A stretch of DNA of 64,000 bases, taken from Clostridiales bacterium. Lineage in GTDB: Bacteria > Bacillota > Clostridia > Lachnospirales > Lachnospiraceae. Shown piece after piece: positions 1-8,775 of this stretch. The stretch lies in the NCBI GenBank assembly GCA_018365455.1, contig JAGZJZ010000015.1, positions 62,001-126,000 on the forward strand, given 5' to 3'. Under the pieces are notes generated by a model. The model worked only from the letters and a program-made list of their open reading frames with translations. It was not told the DNA's origin and did no database searches. The stretch's first letter is position 1. Every line of letters starts with the position of its first letter. The translations under genes and the position numbers were made by a program.

Positions 1-717
1 ATAGTTGAGCAAAGTCTTGTGCAGTTCCCGGGCTATGGAATGTACTTTTTCCGCATCGGAAGCATCCAGCAGACAGAGAATAAAGTCATCCTTTTTGAAT
101 AGCTGACAGGGGATCTGGCAGCGTTTCAGGATATTCAGTATGATATTGTGGTATAAGTTGTGATTGATGCTGTTCTGATTATGACGGTCGTGACGTACTG
201 CGATTACCATCTTGGGACAGTCTGCCAGATGGTGCTGCTTCAGATATTTCTCCAGACTGCCCGTATCGGAAGCGTCGGTGAAAACGTCTGAGAAATTCTG
301 AAAAGACGGCTCTGAATCAGAGGTTTCAGTCTGTCTGGTGTCCGGGTAGGATGCTTTGATTTTCGGAAGAATCGCAGTCAGGTCATCATTTTTAAAGGTA
401 GACTTGCACAGATACAGTTCAACGCCATAACGGATTGCCTGCTGGGCATAAGCAAAATCATTATAGGCGGAAATAATAATAAATTTTACTTCACTATCCA
501 GCTTTCGGATTTCATCCATCATTTCCAAACCGCTTACCGGGGACATGCGAATGTCGGTAATGATCAGGTAAGGATGATATTTTTCATAGAGAGCAAGCCC
601 TTCCTGGCCGTTTGATGCATCTGCTGCGATATAAAATCCGCAGGCATTCCAGTCTATCAGTGATTTCAGTCCAACCCGGACCAGAAATTCATCTTCGACA
701 ATCATTACAGGAATCAT
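1..717 (-). CDS. YesN-type response regulator, 3' end outside window
   Basis: Partial gene read leftwards off the window edge; the first 239 codons are present. The N-terminus is a receiver domain with the acidic pocket (VEDE) and phospho-acceptor Asp55 in an IITDIRM motif. A poorly conserved linker region follows, typical of the long YesN regulators that end in an AraC-type DNA-binding domain, which would lie outside the window. ATG at 717 follows AAGGAGG and sits one base after the stop of the kinase gene, so the two are translationally coupled. It probably activates the divergently transcribed ABC importer genes. The family assignment is firm; the target is inferred from position. Confidence 0.85.
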   Translation of the reverse strand, partial: MIPVMIVEDEFLVRVGLKSLIDWNACGFYIAADASNGQEGLALYEKYHPYLIITDIRMSPVSGLEMMDEIRKLDSEVKFIIISAYNDFAYAQQAIRYGVELYLCKSTFKNDDLTAILPKIKASYPDTRQTETSDSEPSFQNFSDVFTDASDTGSLEKYLKQHHLADCPKMVIAVRHDRHNQNSINHNLYHNIILNILKRCQIPCQLFKKDDFILCLLDASDAEKVHSIARELHKTLLNY

Positions 718-718
718 T

Positions 719-2452
719 TTAATCAACCTCCTTGACAGTTTCTGTTTGAATTGGCTGGGTAACGATTACTTTAGTCCCAATATGGAGTTCCGAGTGGAAC
801 GTGATGCCATATTTCTCCCCAAACCAAAGCTGAATCCTTTTGTTAATATTAGTAAGCCCAATGTTATGTACGCCCTCTGCCAAAGAGCTGGGCAGCTGGC
901 ATCCGTCAAAAGAAATACCCTCTCCATTGTCCTCTACTTCATAGATCAGTGCATCCTCGGACAGATAAGCGCGAATGACAATTCTTCCATAATCTGATGC
1001 ATCTGAAAAAGCATGATAAAAGCAGTTCTCAACCAAAGGCTGTATCAGAAGCTTTAAAGTCTTGCATTTTTTTGTTTTCTCCTGAGTTTCAAACAGGATA
1101 TCAATGGAAGCATTATAACGGAATTTCATAATATCCACATAACAGGAAACTTCCTGCAGTTCCTGTTCTACCAAAATAAATTCATTGGGATGGCTGCTGG
1201 TAATCTGAAGCAGGGTGGAAAAGGATGAAATCATCTCTGCTATCTGGGGGGAATCCTGCATAAGTGCCAGCCAGCGGATAGAATTCAGTGTGTTATAGGT
1301 AAAATGCGGATTAATCTGGGCCTGCAGTATCTCAAGTTCTGTTTTTCTTTTTTCTTCTTCAATATTCTTAATCCGGCTGATCAGGTCGGAGATTCTGTGA
1401 AGCATATTATCGTATCCGTCTATCAGGACGTTAATTTCCGCTACCTGGGAAGTGTAGGGATCAAATGTAAAATCACCTTTTGCACTGCGCTCCATGGAAC
1501 GGATCAGCGGATTAAAGGACCTGGTAAATACCCGGCTCAGGAAAAAAGTTAAAATCATGCTGATCAGCAGTGCAAGCAGAACAATGATCACGATCTGCTG
1601 GTAAATAGGATAGAGATCCTTTTTGGTGGCATCTTTGGGGGTCAGGGAAACCAGTGTCCAGTTGGTGAATGGATTGATTTGTTTTGCTAATATATAAGTA
1701 GTGTTCTTCAGTTTAATGTGTGCGCCGGTATCATAGTCATTTAAGTTGGTCAGATGATTCTCCAGCAGGTCCTGCTTACTGGTATTCTGGGTATAGAGCA
1801 GGGTATTTCTGGAATCAAAAGCCGAGATAATGACGCCGTTATTGCCGTTGATATTTTTCAGGCAGTTCTGGAGAAGGCTTGCATCCAGTAGTACCAGCAG
1901 TACACCGGGGGATTTTGAAATGAGGGTCCGGCTAAAGGATTGTGCATAGATAAAATAATTTTCATCATAGGTGAGGATAACCTGATCCTTTTTACCTTCC
2001 AGCACGTCCTGAAACCAGCGCTCATCCCTCAGTGCAGTGTAATTAATCGGTGAAAAACTGTCATGTATAAAAAATACTTTCTCATTTTTATACAGATAGA
2101 TATTCCTTATGTATTTGTAATAATTAGATGAAGTGGCAAGGAGCTGCTGTACTTTTGATTCATTTTGCAGGCGGGTAAACTGGTTTGGATGGCTGGTGGA
2201 AAGATTCACGGCTCCCGTTAGTTCCGAGTTATTTTCCAGTATGGAGCCTAGGGTTGCCACATCATAAAAGATCATAGACAGCTGTTCATTTGCCTGCTCA
2301 AATACCTCTTCGTATTTTGTGGTGGACATCTGGTGGAAAATGTCGGTAAAGTACGTTGTAATGCTGATACTCACCGTTGCTAAAATTAAGATAATGATGC
2401 CGGATGCCGATGTAAATAAAATCTTCATAAGGGAATAAGTCTTCTTATGCAT
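719..2452 (-). CDS. YesM-type sensor histidine kinase
   Basis: Membrane sensor kinase of 577 aa. One membrane helix lies near residues 8-35, followed by an extracellular sensing region of about 250 residues, a second helix near 285-310 and a HAMP segment. The His_kinase domain has phospho-acceptor His383 in a PHFTYNTL motif, and the C-terminal ATPase domain shows the N box (ENCFYHAF) and G box (DNGEGIS). The open frame extends upstream to 2566, but ATG at 2452 follows AGGCGG and starts a normal membrane anchor, so I use it. The gene pairs with the response regulator downstream and is divergent from the sugar importer, as usual for YesMN systems controlling carbohydrate uptake. Confidence 0.9.
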   Translation of the reverse strand: MHKKTYSLMKILFTSASGIIILILATVSISITTYFTDIFHQMSTTKYEEVFEQANEQLSMIFYDVATLGSILENNSELTGAVNLSTSHPNQFTRLQNESKVQQLLATSSNYYKYIRNIYLYKNEKVFFIHDSFSPINYTALRDERWFQDVLEGKKDQVILTYDENYFIYAQSFSRTLISKSPGVLLVLLDASLLQNCLKNINGNNGVIISAFDSRNTLLYTQNTSKQDLLENHLTNLNDYDTGAHIKLKNTTYILAKQINPFTNWTLVSLTPKDATKKDLYPIYQQIVIIVLLALLISMILTFFLSRVFTRSFNPLIRSMERSAKGDFTFDPYTSQVAEINVLIDGYDNMLHRISDLISRIKNIEEEKRKTELEILQAQINPHFTYNTLNSIRWLALMQDSPQIAEMISSFSTLLQITSSHPNEFILVEQELQEVSCYVDIMKFRYNASIDILFETQEKTKKCKTLKLLIQPLVENCFYHAFSDASDYGRIVIRAYLSEDALIYEVEDNGEGISFDGCQLPSSLAEGVHNIGLTNINKRIQLWFGEKYGITFHSELHIGTKVIVTQPIQTETVKEVD

Positions 2453-2480
2453 ATTGCGCCGCCTATCGTTATATTTCCCA

Positions 2481-2519
2481 TGGCAGCTGCCAAAACATAT
2501 GCTTATGTCTGGCAGCTGC
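2481..2519 (-). promoter_or_regulatory. Hairpin in the kinase leader
   Basis: GGCAGCTGCC and a second GGCAGCTGC are separated by about 18 bases, so the leftward transcript can form a 9-10 bp stem just upstream of the kinase ribosome-binding site. No T-run follows, so it is not an evident terminator. Its role is unknown. Confidence 0.4.
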
Positions 2520-2803
2520 GGGTTTGACTTTAGGGAAATCATAGCATAAGAAAAGACGTGAAACAAGGTGTGTGAAATAATGACATTAGATATTTATACA
2601 AGTGTGTTGATTTTTATAAATGCCGAAAGAAGAAATCATTTAAATCTGTAACCGCTGGTAAAAGGAGTGGATGAATTTGGTAAACATCCCAGTTAGTCTC
2701 TCTATTTCATAAGACGGGGCTGTCAGATATAATATAGATATCTTAACAACAGCCACTTGTAAAGGTATGTATGCGGTCAAGAGAGAAAGAGAGGATGAAG
2801 GAT

Positions 2804-4162
2804 ATGAAAAAGAAAAAACTGATGTCTTTGTTACTGGTTTCGGCAATGGTGTGTACCATGGCAGCGGGATGCGGGGGAGGAAAAGAGGCCTCCGGTTCTT
2901 CCGAGACAAAGGGAGATACGAAGGAAGCTTCGGGGAATGAAACGAAAGAAGCGTCCGGAGAACAGGAAGACAGAGTGCTGACGATGATGAACTATATTGA
3001 TCCTGCGAATACGGATGACCCCATGCAGTCTGTAGTGATCAAGCTGTATGAAAAGTTTACGGAAGAAACGGGGATTAAGATTGAATATAATGTAGTTCCC
3101 TGGGATCAGCTGGAATCCAAGATCGTGATTACCAACCGGGCAGGAGCACCCAGTGACCTGGTAGCGGTCAGTTCCCAAAAGCTGGCGTCCCTGGTTAACA
3201 GCGGTGCACTGATGCCTTTGGATGAAATGATTGACGAGAGTTATAACCGGGATGATTTTTCCAATGCTGTCTGGGCAGCGGGCACTTACAGCGGGGATAA
3301 TAAGGTTTATTGTATGCTGCAGTCTGTACATACAAGGGGAATCTGGTATAATAAGGATTATGTGAAAGAAGCGCCGAAGACCTGGGACGAAATCGTAACA
3401 GCCGGACAGAAAGCCATGTCAGAAAATGAAGGAGTCTATGGTTTTGGATTCTGGGGCGGCAAACATTATGCCTCCGGTGAAACTGCAATCGGACCTTTAA
3501 CCTGGGCAGGAGGCGGAAAGCTCACCAATGATGACGGAAGTGCGGCGTGGGATAATGATGCGGTTGCGGATGCCATTAAATTTATGTCGGACTGCGTAAA
3601 TGAAACTAAGATAACACCAGAGACCTGTTTGTCTGTCAGCGATTATAATGATGTTACCCAGCAGTTTGCAGCAGGAAATATAGCAATGATCTTTGACGGT
3701 TCCTATGCGAAACCTACCCTGGATGCATCGGATCTTGGAAAAGAAGGAAAATTTGACTTTGCTCCTGTTCCGGCGAAGACAGAAGGCGGTCCCCAGCCGC
3801 ATTTCTCCAATGGCTGGGCATGGGGAATTCCAAGTAAATCCAAACAGCCGGAGCTGGCATGGGAATTTATAAAATGGTTTTCACAGAAAGAACAGCAGCT
3901 GGCACATTCCAAAGCAGAAGGCGGACTTCCCATCACAATCGAGGCGCAGCAGGACGAGATGTACCAGGAGGGACTGGAGAAGAAGTTCATTGATAATCTG
4001 AATAACAACGCCCATAGCATGGATCCTTTTGTATACTATCAGGAAGGACTGGAGGAGTTAGCAGTAGCGGGAGCAACCTACTGTCTGGATCCTGGCAGCG
4101 ATTTGAGAGCGGTACTGAAAGAATCCCAGGAAGCATTTAACCAAAAATACTATGCGGAATAA
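2804..4162 (+). CDS. Carbohydrate ABC transporter substrate-binding lipoprotein
   Basis: Extracellular solute-binding protein of family 1, 452 aa. The N-terminus is a lipoprotein signal: basic KKKKL, a hydrophobic stretch and a lipobox AAGC followed by a Gly/Ser/Lys/Glu-rich linker. The mature domain has typical SBP_bac_1 features (TEETGIKIEYNVVPW, GNIAMIFDGSYA, NGWAWGIPSKSKQPELAWEF). ATG at 2804 has GAGAGG at a 9-base spacing; ATGs at 2771 and 2795 are worse placed. It delivers a sugar or sugar derivative to the two permeases downstream. No ATPase gene is present, so a shared MsmK-type ATPase is likely (inference). The URO-D genes downstream suggest an unusual, perhaps methylated, ligand. 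Confidence 0.9.
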   Translation: MKKKKLMSLLLVSAMVCTMAAGCGGGKEASGSSETKGDTKEASGNETKEASGEQEDRVLTMMNYIDPANTDDPMQSVVIKLYEKFTEETGIKIEYNVVPWDQLESKIVITNRAGAPSDLVAVSSQKLASLVNSGALMPLDEMIDESYNRDDFSNAVWAAGTYSGDNKVYCMLQSVHTRGIWYNKDYVKEAPKTWDEIVTAGQKAMSENEGVYGFGFWGGKHYASGETAIGPLTWAGGGKLTNDDGSAAWDNDAVADAIKFMSDCVNETKITPETCLSVSDYNDVTQQFAAGNIAMIFDGSYAKPTLDASDLGKEGKFDFAPVPAKTEGGPQPHFSNGWAWGIPSKSKQPELAWEFIKWFSQKEQQLAHSKAEGGLPITIEAQQDEMYQEGLEKKFIDNLNNNAHSMDPFVYYQEGLEELAVAGATYCLDPGSDLRAVLKESQEAFNQKYYAE

Positions 4163-4168
4163 GTAGAA

Positions 4169-4201
4169 GCATGTGTCTGCAGAATAAGTGCGGACACATG
4201 C
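4169..4201 (+). promoter_or_regulatory. Hairpin between binding protein and permease genes
   Basis: GCATGTGTC and GACACATGC form a 9-bp stem with a 15-base loop, followed by a weak T-rich tract. Its place between a binding-protein gene and permease genes suggests 3'-end protection or partial termination, giving more binding protein than permease. That role is inferred. Confidence 0.5.
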
Positions 4202-4246
4202 GGACTTTTCTATCTATGCATATGAGCAATGTCAGGAGGAAGGTAT

Positions 4247-5128
4247 ATGTTCCATACAAAGAAGAAATCCTATCTGCCCTATTTTCTGGTAGCTCCGGTC
4301 TTTTGCGTTCTCTTGTTGTTTTCCTATCTGCCCTTTCCGTATACGGTGTATCTGTCTTCCCAAAATGTCATGCCGGGAACCGGGGAAATGGAATTTGTGG
4401 GACTTAAAAATTACAAGATGATATTTAAAGATCCGAATTTTTGGGAGAGCATGAGAAATACCGGGTATTTTGTAATTGTGGCAACGGTTGTTGTGATTGT
4501 TCTGGGGGTTATCGCAGCCCTGATTTTAAACAGTAAGATCAAAGGGATGGGTGTCTATATGACAATTTTATTTATTCCCTGGATCGTATCGGATGTAGTA
4601 GCAGGTTTTTCCTGGAAATGGATGCTGAACGCGGATTTTGGTGTTCTGAACTATCTGTTTGAACCCTTGCATTTAAAGGTGAGCAATCTGATTACCAAGC
4701 CGGAATATGCCATGATTGCGGTTGTTATGGTGACTATGTGGAAACAGCTGGCGTATTCCACCATTCTGCTTCTGGCTGGACTGCAGAATGTATCGAAGGA
4801 ATTGTTAGAGGCGGCTAAGCTGGATGGATGCTCTGGTTTTCAGGCATTCTGGTATATCACGTTTCCTATATTCAGTCCGATTCTGCTGGTAACCACACTG
4901 CTGGATATTATTAATTTTATCAGTCAGTCCGGTATGCTGCTGGTGCTGACAAACGGAGGGCCTCTTCGCAGTACGGAGACGCTGGCACTCTATATGTTTA
5001 AAGAAGCGTTTACCAATTTCCATCTGACCAATGCTTCTGCGATATCCATGGTACTGGCTGTAATTAATATCATGATTGTTTTCATTTATTTCTATATCAA
5101 TAAAAAAAGCAGAGAGTGGGTGGATTAG
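4247..5128 (+). CDS. ABC sugar transporter permease, MalF/UgpA type
   Basis: Inner-membrane permease of 293 aa with six predicted helices and the ATPase-contacting EAA motif (EAAKLDGCSGFQAFW) in the C-terminal half. ATG at 4247 lies 6 bases after AGGAGGA, better than the in-frame ATG at 4229. It forms the translocation pore with the next permease and takes substrate from the upstream lipoprotein. Family membership is clear; the substrate is not visible from sequence. Confidence 0.9.
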   Translation: MFHTKKKSYLPYFLVAPVFCVLLLFSYLPFPYTVYLSSQNVMPGTGEMEFVGLKNYKMIFKDPNFWESMRNTGYFVIVATVVVIVLGVIAALILNSKIKGMGVYMTILFIPWIVSDVVAGFSWKWMLNADFGVLNYLFEPLHLKVSNLITKPEYAMIAVVMVTMWKQLAYSTILLLAGLQNVSKELLEAAKLDGCSGFQAFWYITFPIFSPILLVTTLLDIINFISQSGMLLVLTNGGPLRSTETLALYMFKEAFTNFHLTNASAISMVLAVINIMIVFIYFYINKKSREWVD

Positions 5129-5130
5129 GT

Positions 5131-5982
5131 ATGGCAGGAAGCATGAAAAATAAGAAAATGAAGAAGAAAATATTTACAGCAGTGAAGCATGTGATCATGA
5201 TTCTGATTTCCGCCTATATGCTGGTGCCGCTATTATGGGGATTTCTTACATCTTTAAAGCCCCAGAACCTGATTTTTACATATCCGCCGAAATTTTTTTC
5301 CGGGCTGACCCTGGAGAATTACAGGCATGTATTTGAAACCCAGAACCTGGGACAGAATATTCTCTCCACCCTGGGGCTTGCCTGCATTTCTACGGTAATT
5401 GGAATATTATTTGCTACCTTTGCAGCTTATATATTCTCCAGGTATAAATTCCGGGGAAAAGGCTTTTTTATCGGATTTGTAGTATGCCCCATGTTAATAC
5501 CGGGGCTTGTAAACCTGATTCCCCTGTTTACCGTCTATACAAAACTGGGGCTGGTTGACAATTTCTTTGGATTAATTATGCTGTATCTGCCGTCCGTGAT
5601 GCCATTTTCCATCATGGTTTTGCAAAATTATCTAAAAGCAATTCCATTTACCCTGGAGGAAGCCGCAATGATCGACGGATGCAGCAGGTTCCAGCTTTTG
5701 ACGAAAATAATCCTGCCGGTTATTCTGCCTGGAGTGATTGCCGTTGCCATGATTTCCTTTGTTACCATTTGGAATGAGTTTATTATTACCTTAATCTTTA
5801 CAACAGGCGGAAATCTGCGGACGCTGACCATGGGAATGTATTATATGATGAGCAAAAATAATGTGAATTATGGTGCAGTCTGTGCGGTATCATTTGTGAG
5901 TATTGTTCCGGTTCTGATTATTTTCCTTATTTTCAGAAAGCAATTTATTAATTCAATGATAGATGGGGCGATTAAGGGGTAG
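5131..5982 (+). CDS. ABC sugar transporter permease, MalG/UgpE type
   Basis: Second permease subunit, about 283 aa, with six helices and the EAA loop (EAAMIDGCSRFQLLTKIILP). The basic N-terminus (KNKKMKKK) stays cytoplasmic. The start at 5131 is two bases after the stop of the first permease; an in-frame ATG at 5143 is an alternative. It belongs to the same operon as the lipoprotein and first permease and should pair with an unlinked ATPase. The cluster then continues into two URO-D-family genes with no terminator seen. Confidence 0.88.
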   Translation: MAGSMKNKKMKKKIFTAVKHVIMILISAYMLVPLLWGFLTSLKPQNLIFTYPPKFFSGLTLENYRHVFETQNLGQNILSTLGLACISTVIGILFATFAAYIFSRYKFRGKGFFIGFVVCPMLIPGLVNLIPLFTVYTKLGLVDNFFGLIMLYLPSVMPFSIMVLQNYLKAIPFTLEEAAMIDGCSRFQLLTKIILPVILPGVIAVAMISFVTIWNEFIITLIFTTGGNLRTLTMGMYYMMSKNNVNYGAVCAVSFVSIVPVLIIFLIFRKQFINSMIDGAIKG

Positions 5983-6051
5983 AACAACATGCAAGCGTAA
6001 ATGCGCCATATTTGCGGAAAACAGGAAGGGACTATTTTGCAGGAGGAAATT

Positions 6052-7149
6052 ATGACAAGTAAAGAAAGATTATTAACGGCACTGGACGGGGGATGCCCCG
6101 ACAGGCTGCCGGCGACAACCCATCATATTATGAAATATTTCCGGGATACTTATATGGGAGGCTGCAGCGACCGGGAATTTTTCCGGGAGATGGGACTGGA
6201 CCCCATACATTGGGTCAATCACTCGTTTTATACCAGAGAACAGGAAGAAAGCTGGAGAATTGAAGAAGAGCCTTTAGATACAGCCGGTTACCGGACTGTG
6301 CGTTATAAGATACATACGCCGAAGAAAACGCTTACCATGGTTGTACAGTATAATCAATATACTTCCTGGGTCACGGAACACCTGTTAAAAGAAAAAGGTG
6401 ATATAGATATTCTGGCAAGATATCTCCCAAGCCCCAGTGCGGATGTACACAAGATTAATCAGGAAGCAGAGGAACACAAGGATTGTCTGATCCGTGGATT
6501 CATACCATCTTTTGATATCTCGGGACAGCCGGGGTGCTGGCAGGATCTGGCATGCATTTTTGGCATACAGGATCTGATCATGGAGACTTATGACGATCCA
6601 CAGTGGGTGAAGGAAGTGCTGGGGATCTTGCAGAAGCGGAAACTGGACTATGTGGATACTCTGGATGGATGCAAATACGATCTGCTGGAAATGGGCGGGG
6701 GAGATGCTTCTACGACTGTGATTTCGCCGGCTATTTTCCGGGAGTTTGTTGCACCTTTTGATACGCCGATTATTCAGGAAATCCAGCAGAAGAACATCCG
6801 TGTCGTATATCATACCTGCGGCGGGATGATGCCTATCTTAGAGGATATTGCAGCTATGGGTCCAAATGCCATGGAAACGTTTACCCCGGTGGATATGGGC
6901 GGGGATGCAGATTTAAAAGAGGCAAAACGCAGAATCGGGAATAAAGTATGTATGATTGGAGGATTCGACCAGTTTCATTTTTTCAATGGCTGTTCCCCGG
7001 ATGAGACCAGATATAAAGTCAGGGAATGCTTTGAGGCAGCGGGAGAAAATGGTGGGTTTATCCTGGCACCTTCCGATCATTTCTTTGATGCGGACCCGGA
7101 ATTAATCCGTGCGTTTGCCAGGGAAGCTGCCTGCTGCATCTATAAATAA
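6052..7149 (+). CDS. URO-D/MtaA-family protein, likely cobamide methyltransferase-type
   Basis: 365-aa protein of the uroporphyrinogen decarboxylase superfamily (TIM barrel). It begins with SKERLLTALDG and carries His254-Thr-Cys256 in YHTCGG. In MtaA/MtbA-type methyltransferases such a His-x-Cys pair, with a later Cys, binds the zinc that activates a thiol or substrate. The later segment here is LAPSDHFF, without the usual Cys. True HemE proteins lack this His-x-Cys, so haem synthesis is unlikely. ATG at 6052 follows AGGAGG. It sits in an operon with the importer and a paralogue, suggesting metabolism of an imported methylated compound (inference). Confidence 0.8.
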   Translation: MTSKERLLTALDGGCPDRLPATTHHIMKYFRDTYMGGCSDREFFREMGLDPIHWVNHSFYTREQEESWRIEEEPLDTAGYRTVRYKIHTPKKTLTMVVQYNQYTSWVTEHLLKEKGDIDILARYLPSPSADVHKINQEAEEHKDCLIRGFIPSFDISGQPGCWQDLACIFGIQDLIMETYDDPQWVKEVLGILQKRKLDYVDTLDGCKYDLLEMGGGDASTTVISPAIFREFVAPFDTPIIQEIQQKNIRVVYHTCGGMMPILEDIAAMGPNAMETFTPVDMGGDADLKEAKRRIGNKVCMIGGFDQFHFFNGCSPDETRYKVRECFEAAGENGGFILAPSDHFFDADPELIRAFAREAACCIYK

Positions 7150-7233
7150 AATGTTGCATAATTGAATCGGGGCATATTTGAAACAGGTTCTGGAGCGGAC
7201 GGGAAAACGGATGGAATATTGGAGGAGAAGACA

Positions 7234-8274
7234 ATGCGGGGAAGAGAACTGATTGAAGCAGCCATTGCGGGAAATAGCTGCGAAATAAATGGATTCTGGG
7301 TAGGGCATCCTACGGATGAAGCAAAAAAAATATATTATCAGGAAACAGGGATTACGGAATATACGGGAAAGTCTGAAGTGGATTTTAATATAAAAATCAA
7401 TTCAGACATGATCTGGCTGAGTCCGGAGCTGGATCCACGGAGCTTTAAGAGTTCGGATGGGACACCGATATGGAACTGTTTTCATGAGGAACGGAAAAGC
7501 CTGGGCAGCGGGGGGATCTTTGCCGAATGTGAAAGTGTTGCAGAAATAGAAGCATTTCCATGGCCGGATCCGGGGAATCTGGATTTTACAAATTGTCTGG
7601 AAGATACCAGATATGCTTATGAAAAAGGTCTGGCGGTATTTGGCGGGATGTGGTGTCCATTTTTCCATGTATTGTGCGATTTCTTCGGAATGGAAAATTA
7701 TTTTGTGAAAATGTATACAGACCCGGAGGTGGTACATGCCGCAACACGCCATATTGTTGACTTTTATCTGGAAGCAAACCGGCGTTACCTGGAACTTGCT
7801 AAACCATATTTAAGCGCGGCATTTTTTGGAAATGATCTGGGCACTCAGTTAAGCCTTCTGATCAGCCCGGACAGCTTTGATGAGTTTGTATTGCCTTATC
7901 TCACGGAAATTGTTCAGGGGATAAAAGCCTTTGGACTGAAAACAGCAATGCATTCCTGCGGTTCCATAGATCTGATTATTCCAAAACTAATCCATGCGGG
8001 GGTGGATATCCTCCATCCTCTCCAGGCAAAAGCAGCCGGTATGGATGCCGAAAGTCTGGCGGCAAAATATGGAGGACAGCTGGTGTTTATGGGAGGCGTT
8101 GATACTCAGGAACTGTTGCCTTTTGGGAACAGCAGCCAGGTAAAAGAGGAGGTATTGAGACTTCGTGAAATCTTTAAGGGCAAGTTTATCGTATCCCCAA
8201 GCCATGAGGCGCTGCTTCCCAATGTACCATTTGAAAATGTAATGGCGATGAGTGAGGGGGCAAAGCAAATGTAA
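7234..8274 (+). CDS. URO-D/MtaA-family protein, paralogue
   Basis: 346-aa URO-D superfamily protein with the same architecture as its upstream neighbour. The putative zinc ligands are His240-Ser-Cys242 (MHSCGS), and the later segment is VSPSHEALLP, again without the third Cys. ATG at 7234 follows GGAGG. The two paralogues end an operon with a sugar-type importer. One may act on the substrate and the other as a partner or reductase-like subunit; this cannot be told from the sequence. No corrinoid protein gene is adjacent; the nearest are at 15.7 and 20.8 kb. Confidence 0.8.
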   Translation: MRGRELIEAAIAGNSCEINGFWVGHPTDEAKKIYYQETGITEYTGKSEVDFNIKINSDMIWLSPELDPRSFKSSDGTPIWNCFHEERKSLGSGGIFAECESVAEIEAFPWPDPGNLDFTNCLEDTRYAYEKGLAVFGGMWCPFFHVLCDFFGMENYFVKMYTDPEVVHAATRHIVDFYLEANRRYLELAKPYLSAAFFGNDLGTQLSLLISPDSFDEFVLPYLTEIVQGIKAFGLKTAMHSCGSIDLIIPKLIHAGVDILHPLQAKAAGMDAESLAAKYGGQLVFMGGVDTQELLPFGNSSQVKEEVLRLREIFKGKFIVSPSHEALLPNVPFENVMAMSEGAKQM

Positions 8275-8324
8275 CAGCTCAGGCAGATCTGTGCAGTAAA
8301 TGTCCAGATCTGCCTGAGCTGTTA
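8272..8324 (+). other. 20-bp perfect inverted repeat ending the URO-D operon
   Basis: Arms 8272-8291 and 8305-8324 are exact reverse complements (20 bp) with a 13-base loop; the first arm begins with the TAA stop of the URO-D gene. No T-run follows, so it is a 3'-stabilising hairpin or a Rho-independent-like end of atypical form. Both arms contain AGATCT, so it could also be a DNA element. Confidence 0.6.
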
Positions 8325-8365
8325 TAAGCAGATATCTTAAGTTTAAGATTTTTAAAAAAATATGG

Positions 8366-8394
8366 TTGACGTAGGATTTCCTCTATGATAGGAT
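8366..8394 (+). promoter_or_regulatory. Sigma-A promoter of the gcv operon
   Basis: TTGACG (8366-8371), 17-base spacer, TAGGAT (8389-8394). Transcription would start near 8401 and run into the palindromic operator at 8410 and the glycine riboswitch. Confidence 0.7.
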
Positions 8395-8409
8395 GAAATT
8401 ATAAACAGC

Positions 8410-8425
8410 ACTGGTATATACAAGT
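8410..8425 (+). promoter_or_regulatory. TreR/HutC-like operator in the gcv leader
   Basis: ACTGGTATATACAAGT is a near-perfect palindrome (one mismatch between half-sites). It matches 14 of 16 positions of the perfect palindrome ACTTGTAAATACAAGT upstream of the corrinoid operon at 20785. It spans about +10 to +25 of the predicted transcript, so a bound repressor would block gcv before the riboswitch acts. The likely binder is the GntR/UTRA protein encoded at 16329 (inference). Confidence 0.6.
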
Positions 8426-8454
8426 GACGGAATGAAAACAGCATATTCGGTAGA

Positions 8455-8640
8455 AGGATTTGGGAGAGACTATGTATATGGCGCCGAAGGGGAAAATCTA
8501 GAAACTCTCAGGCAAAAGAACCAGATCTGGACGAATCTCTGGAGAGCGCAGCAGCACCAACGAAGTAAATCTGTTCCGGGTACAGGTAAATCTGATTCTG
8601 GGGGCGGACAAATCTTTCAGGTAAAAGGACAGAGACGGAT
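8455..8640 (+). ncRNA. Tandem glycine riboswitch
   Basis: The first aptamer has GGGAGAG, GCGCCGAAGGGG and CTCTCAGGCAAAAG (8461-8518). The second has CACCAACGAAG, CTTTCAGGTAAAAGGACAG and the closing ACGG (8555-8638). The two are joined by a short linker, the classic cooperative glycine sensor in front of gcvT. Glycine binding should prevent formation of the terminator at 8633-8685 and switch the cleavage operon on. Motif match and gene context both support the call. Confidence 0.95.
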
Positions 8641-8685
8641 TGAAAAGATGAAGAATATCTTCATTTTTTCAGCCCGTCTTTTTTT
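8633..8685 (+). terminator. Riboswitch-controlled intrinsic terminator
   Basis: AGACGG (8633) pairs with CCGTCT (8674-8679), with an inner GAAAAGATGAAG/CTTCATTTTTTC stem and a terminal T-run. Its 5' arm overlaps the 3' end of the second glycine aptamer, as expected of an expression platform. Confidence 0.85.
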
Positions 8686-8775
8686 GCGTGTTTTCGAGTG
8701 TGTTTTCAAACAGGCACCAGTAGTTCCTGGTGTAAAGATGCCGGGAGGCAATTTTGGGATAAAAGGAGGAAATCG

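Noticed and set aside
719..2566. Longer start of the sensor kinase at 2566
   Set aside because: The extra 38 residues include the hairpin region and no ribosome-binding site; ATG 2452 is well supported.
6052..8274. HemE, uroporphyrinogen decarboxylase of haem synthesis
   Set aside because: Both proteins have the His-x-Cys pair typical of cobamide methyltransferases and lie with transport genes, not haem genes.
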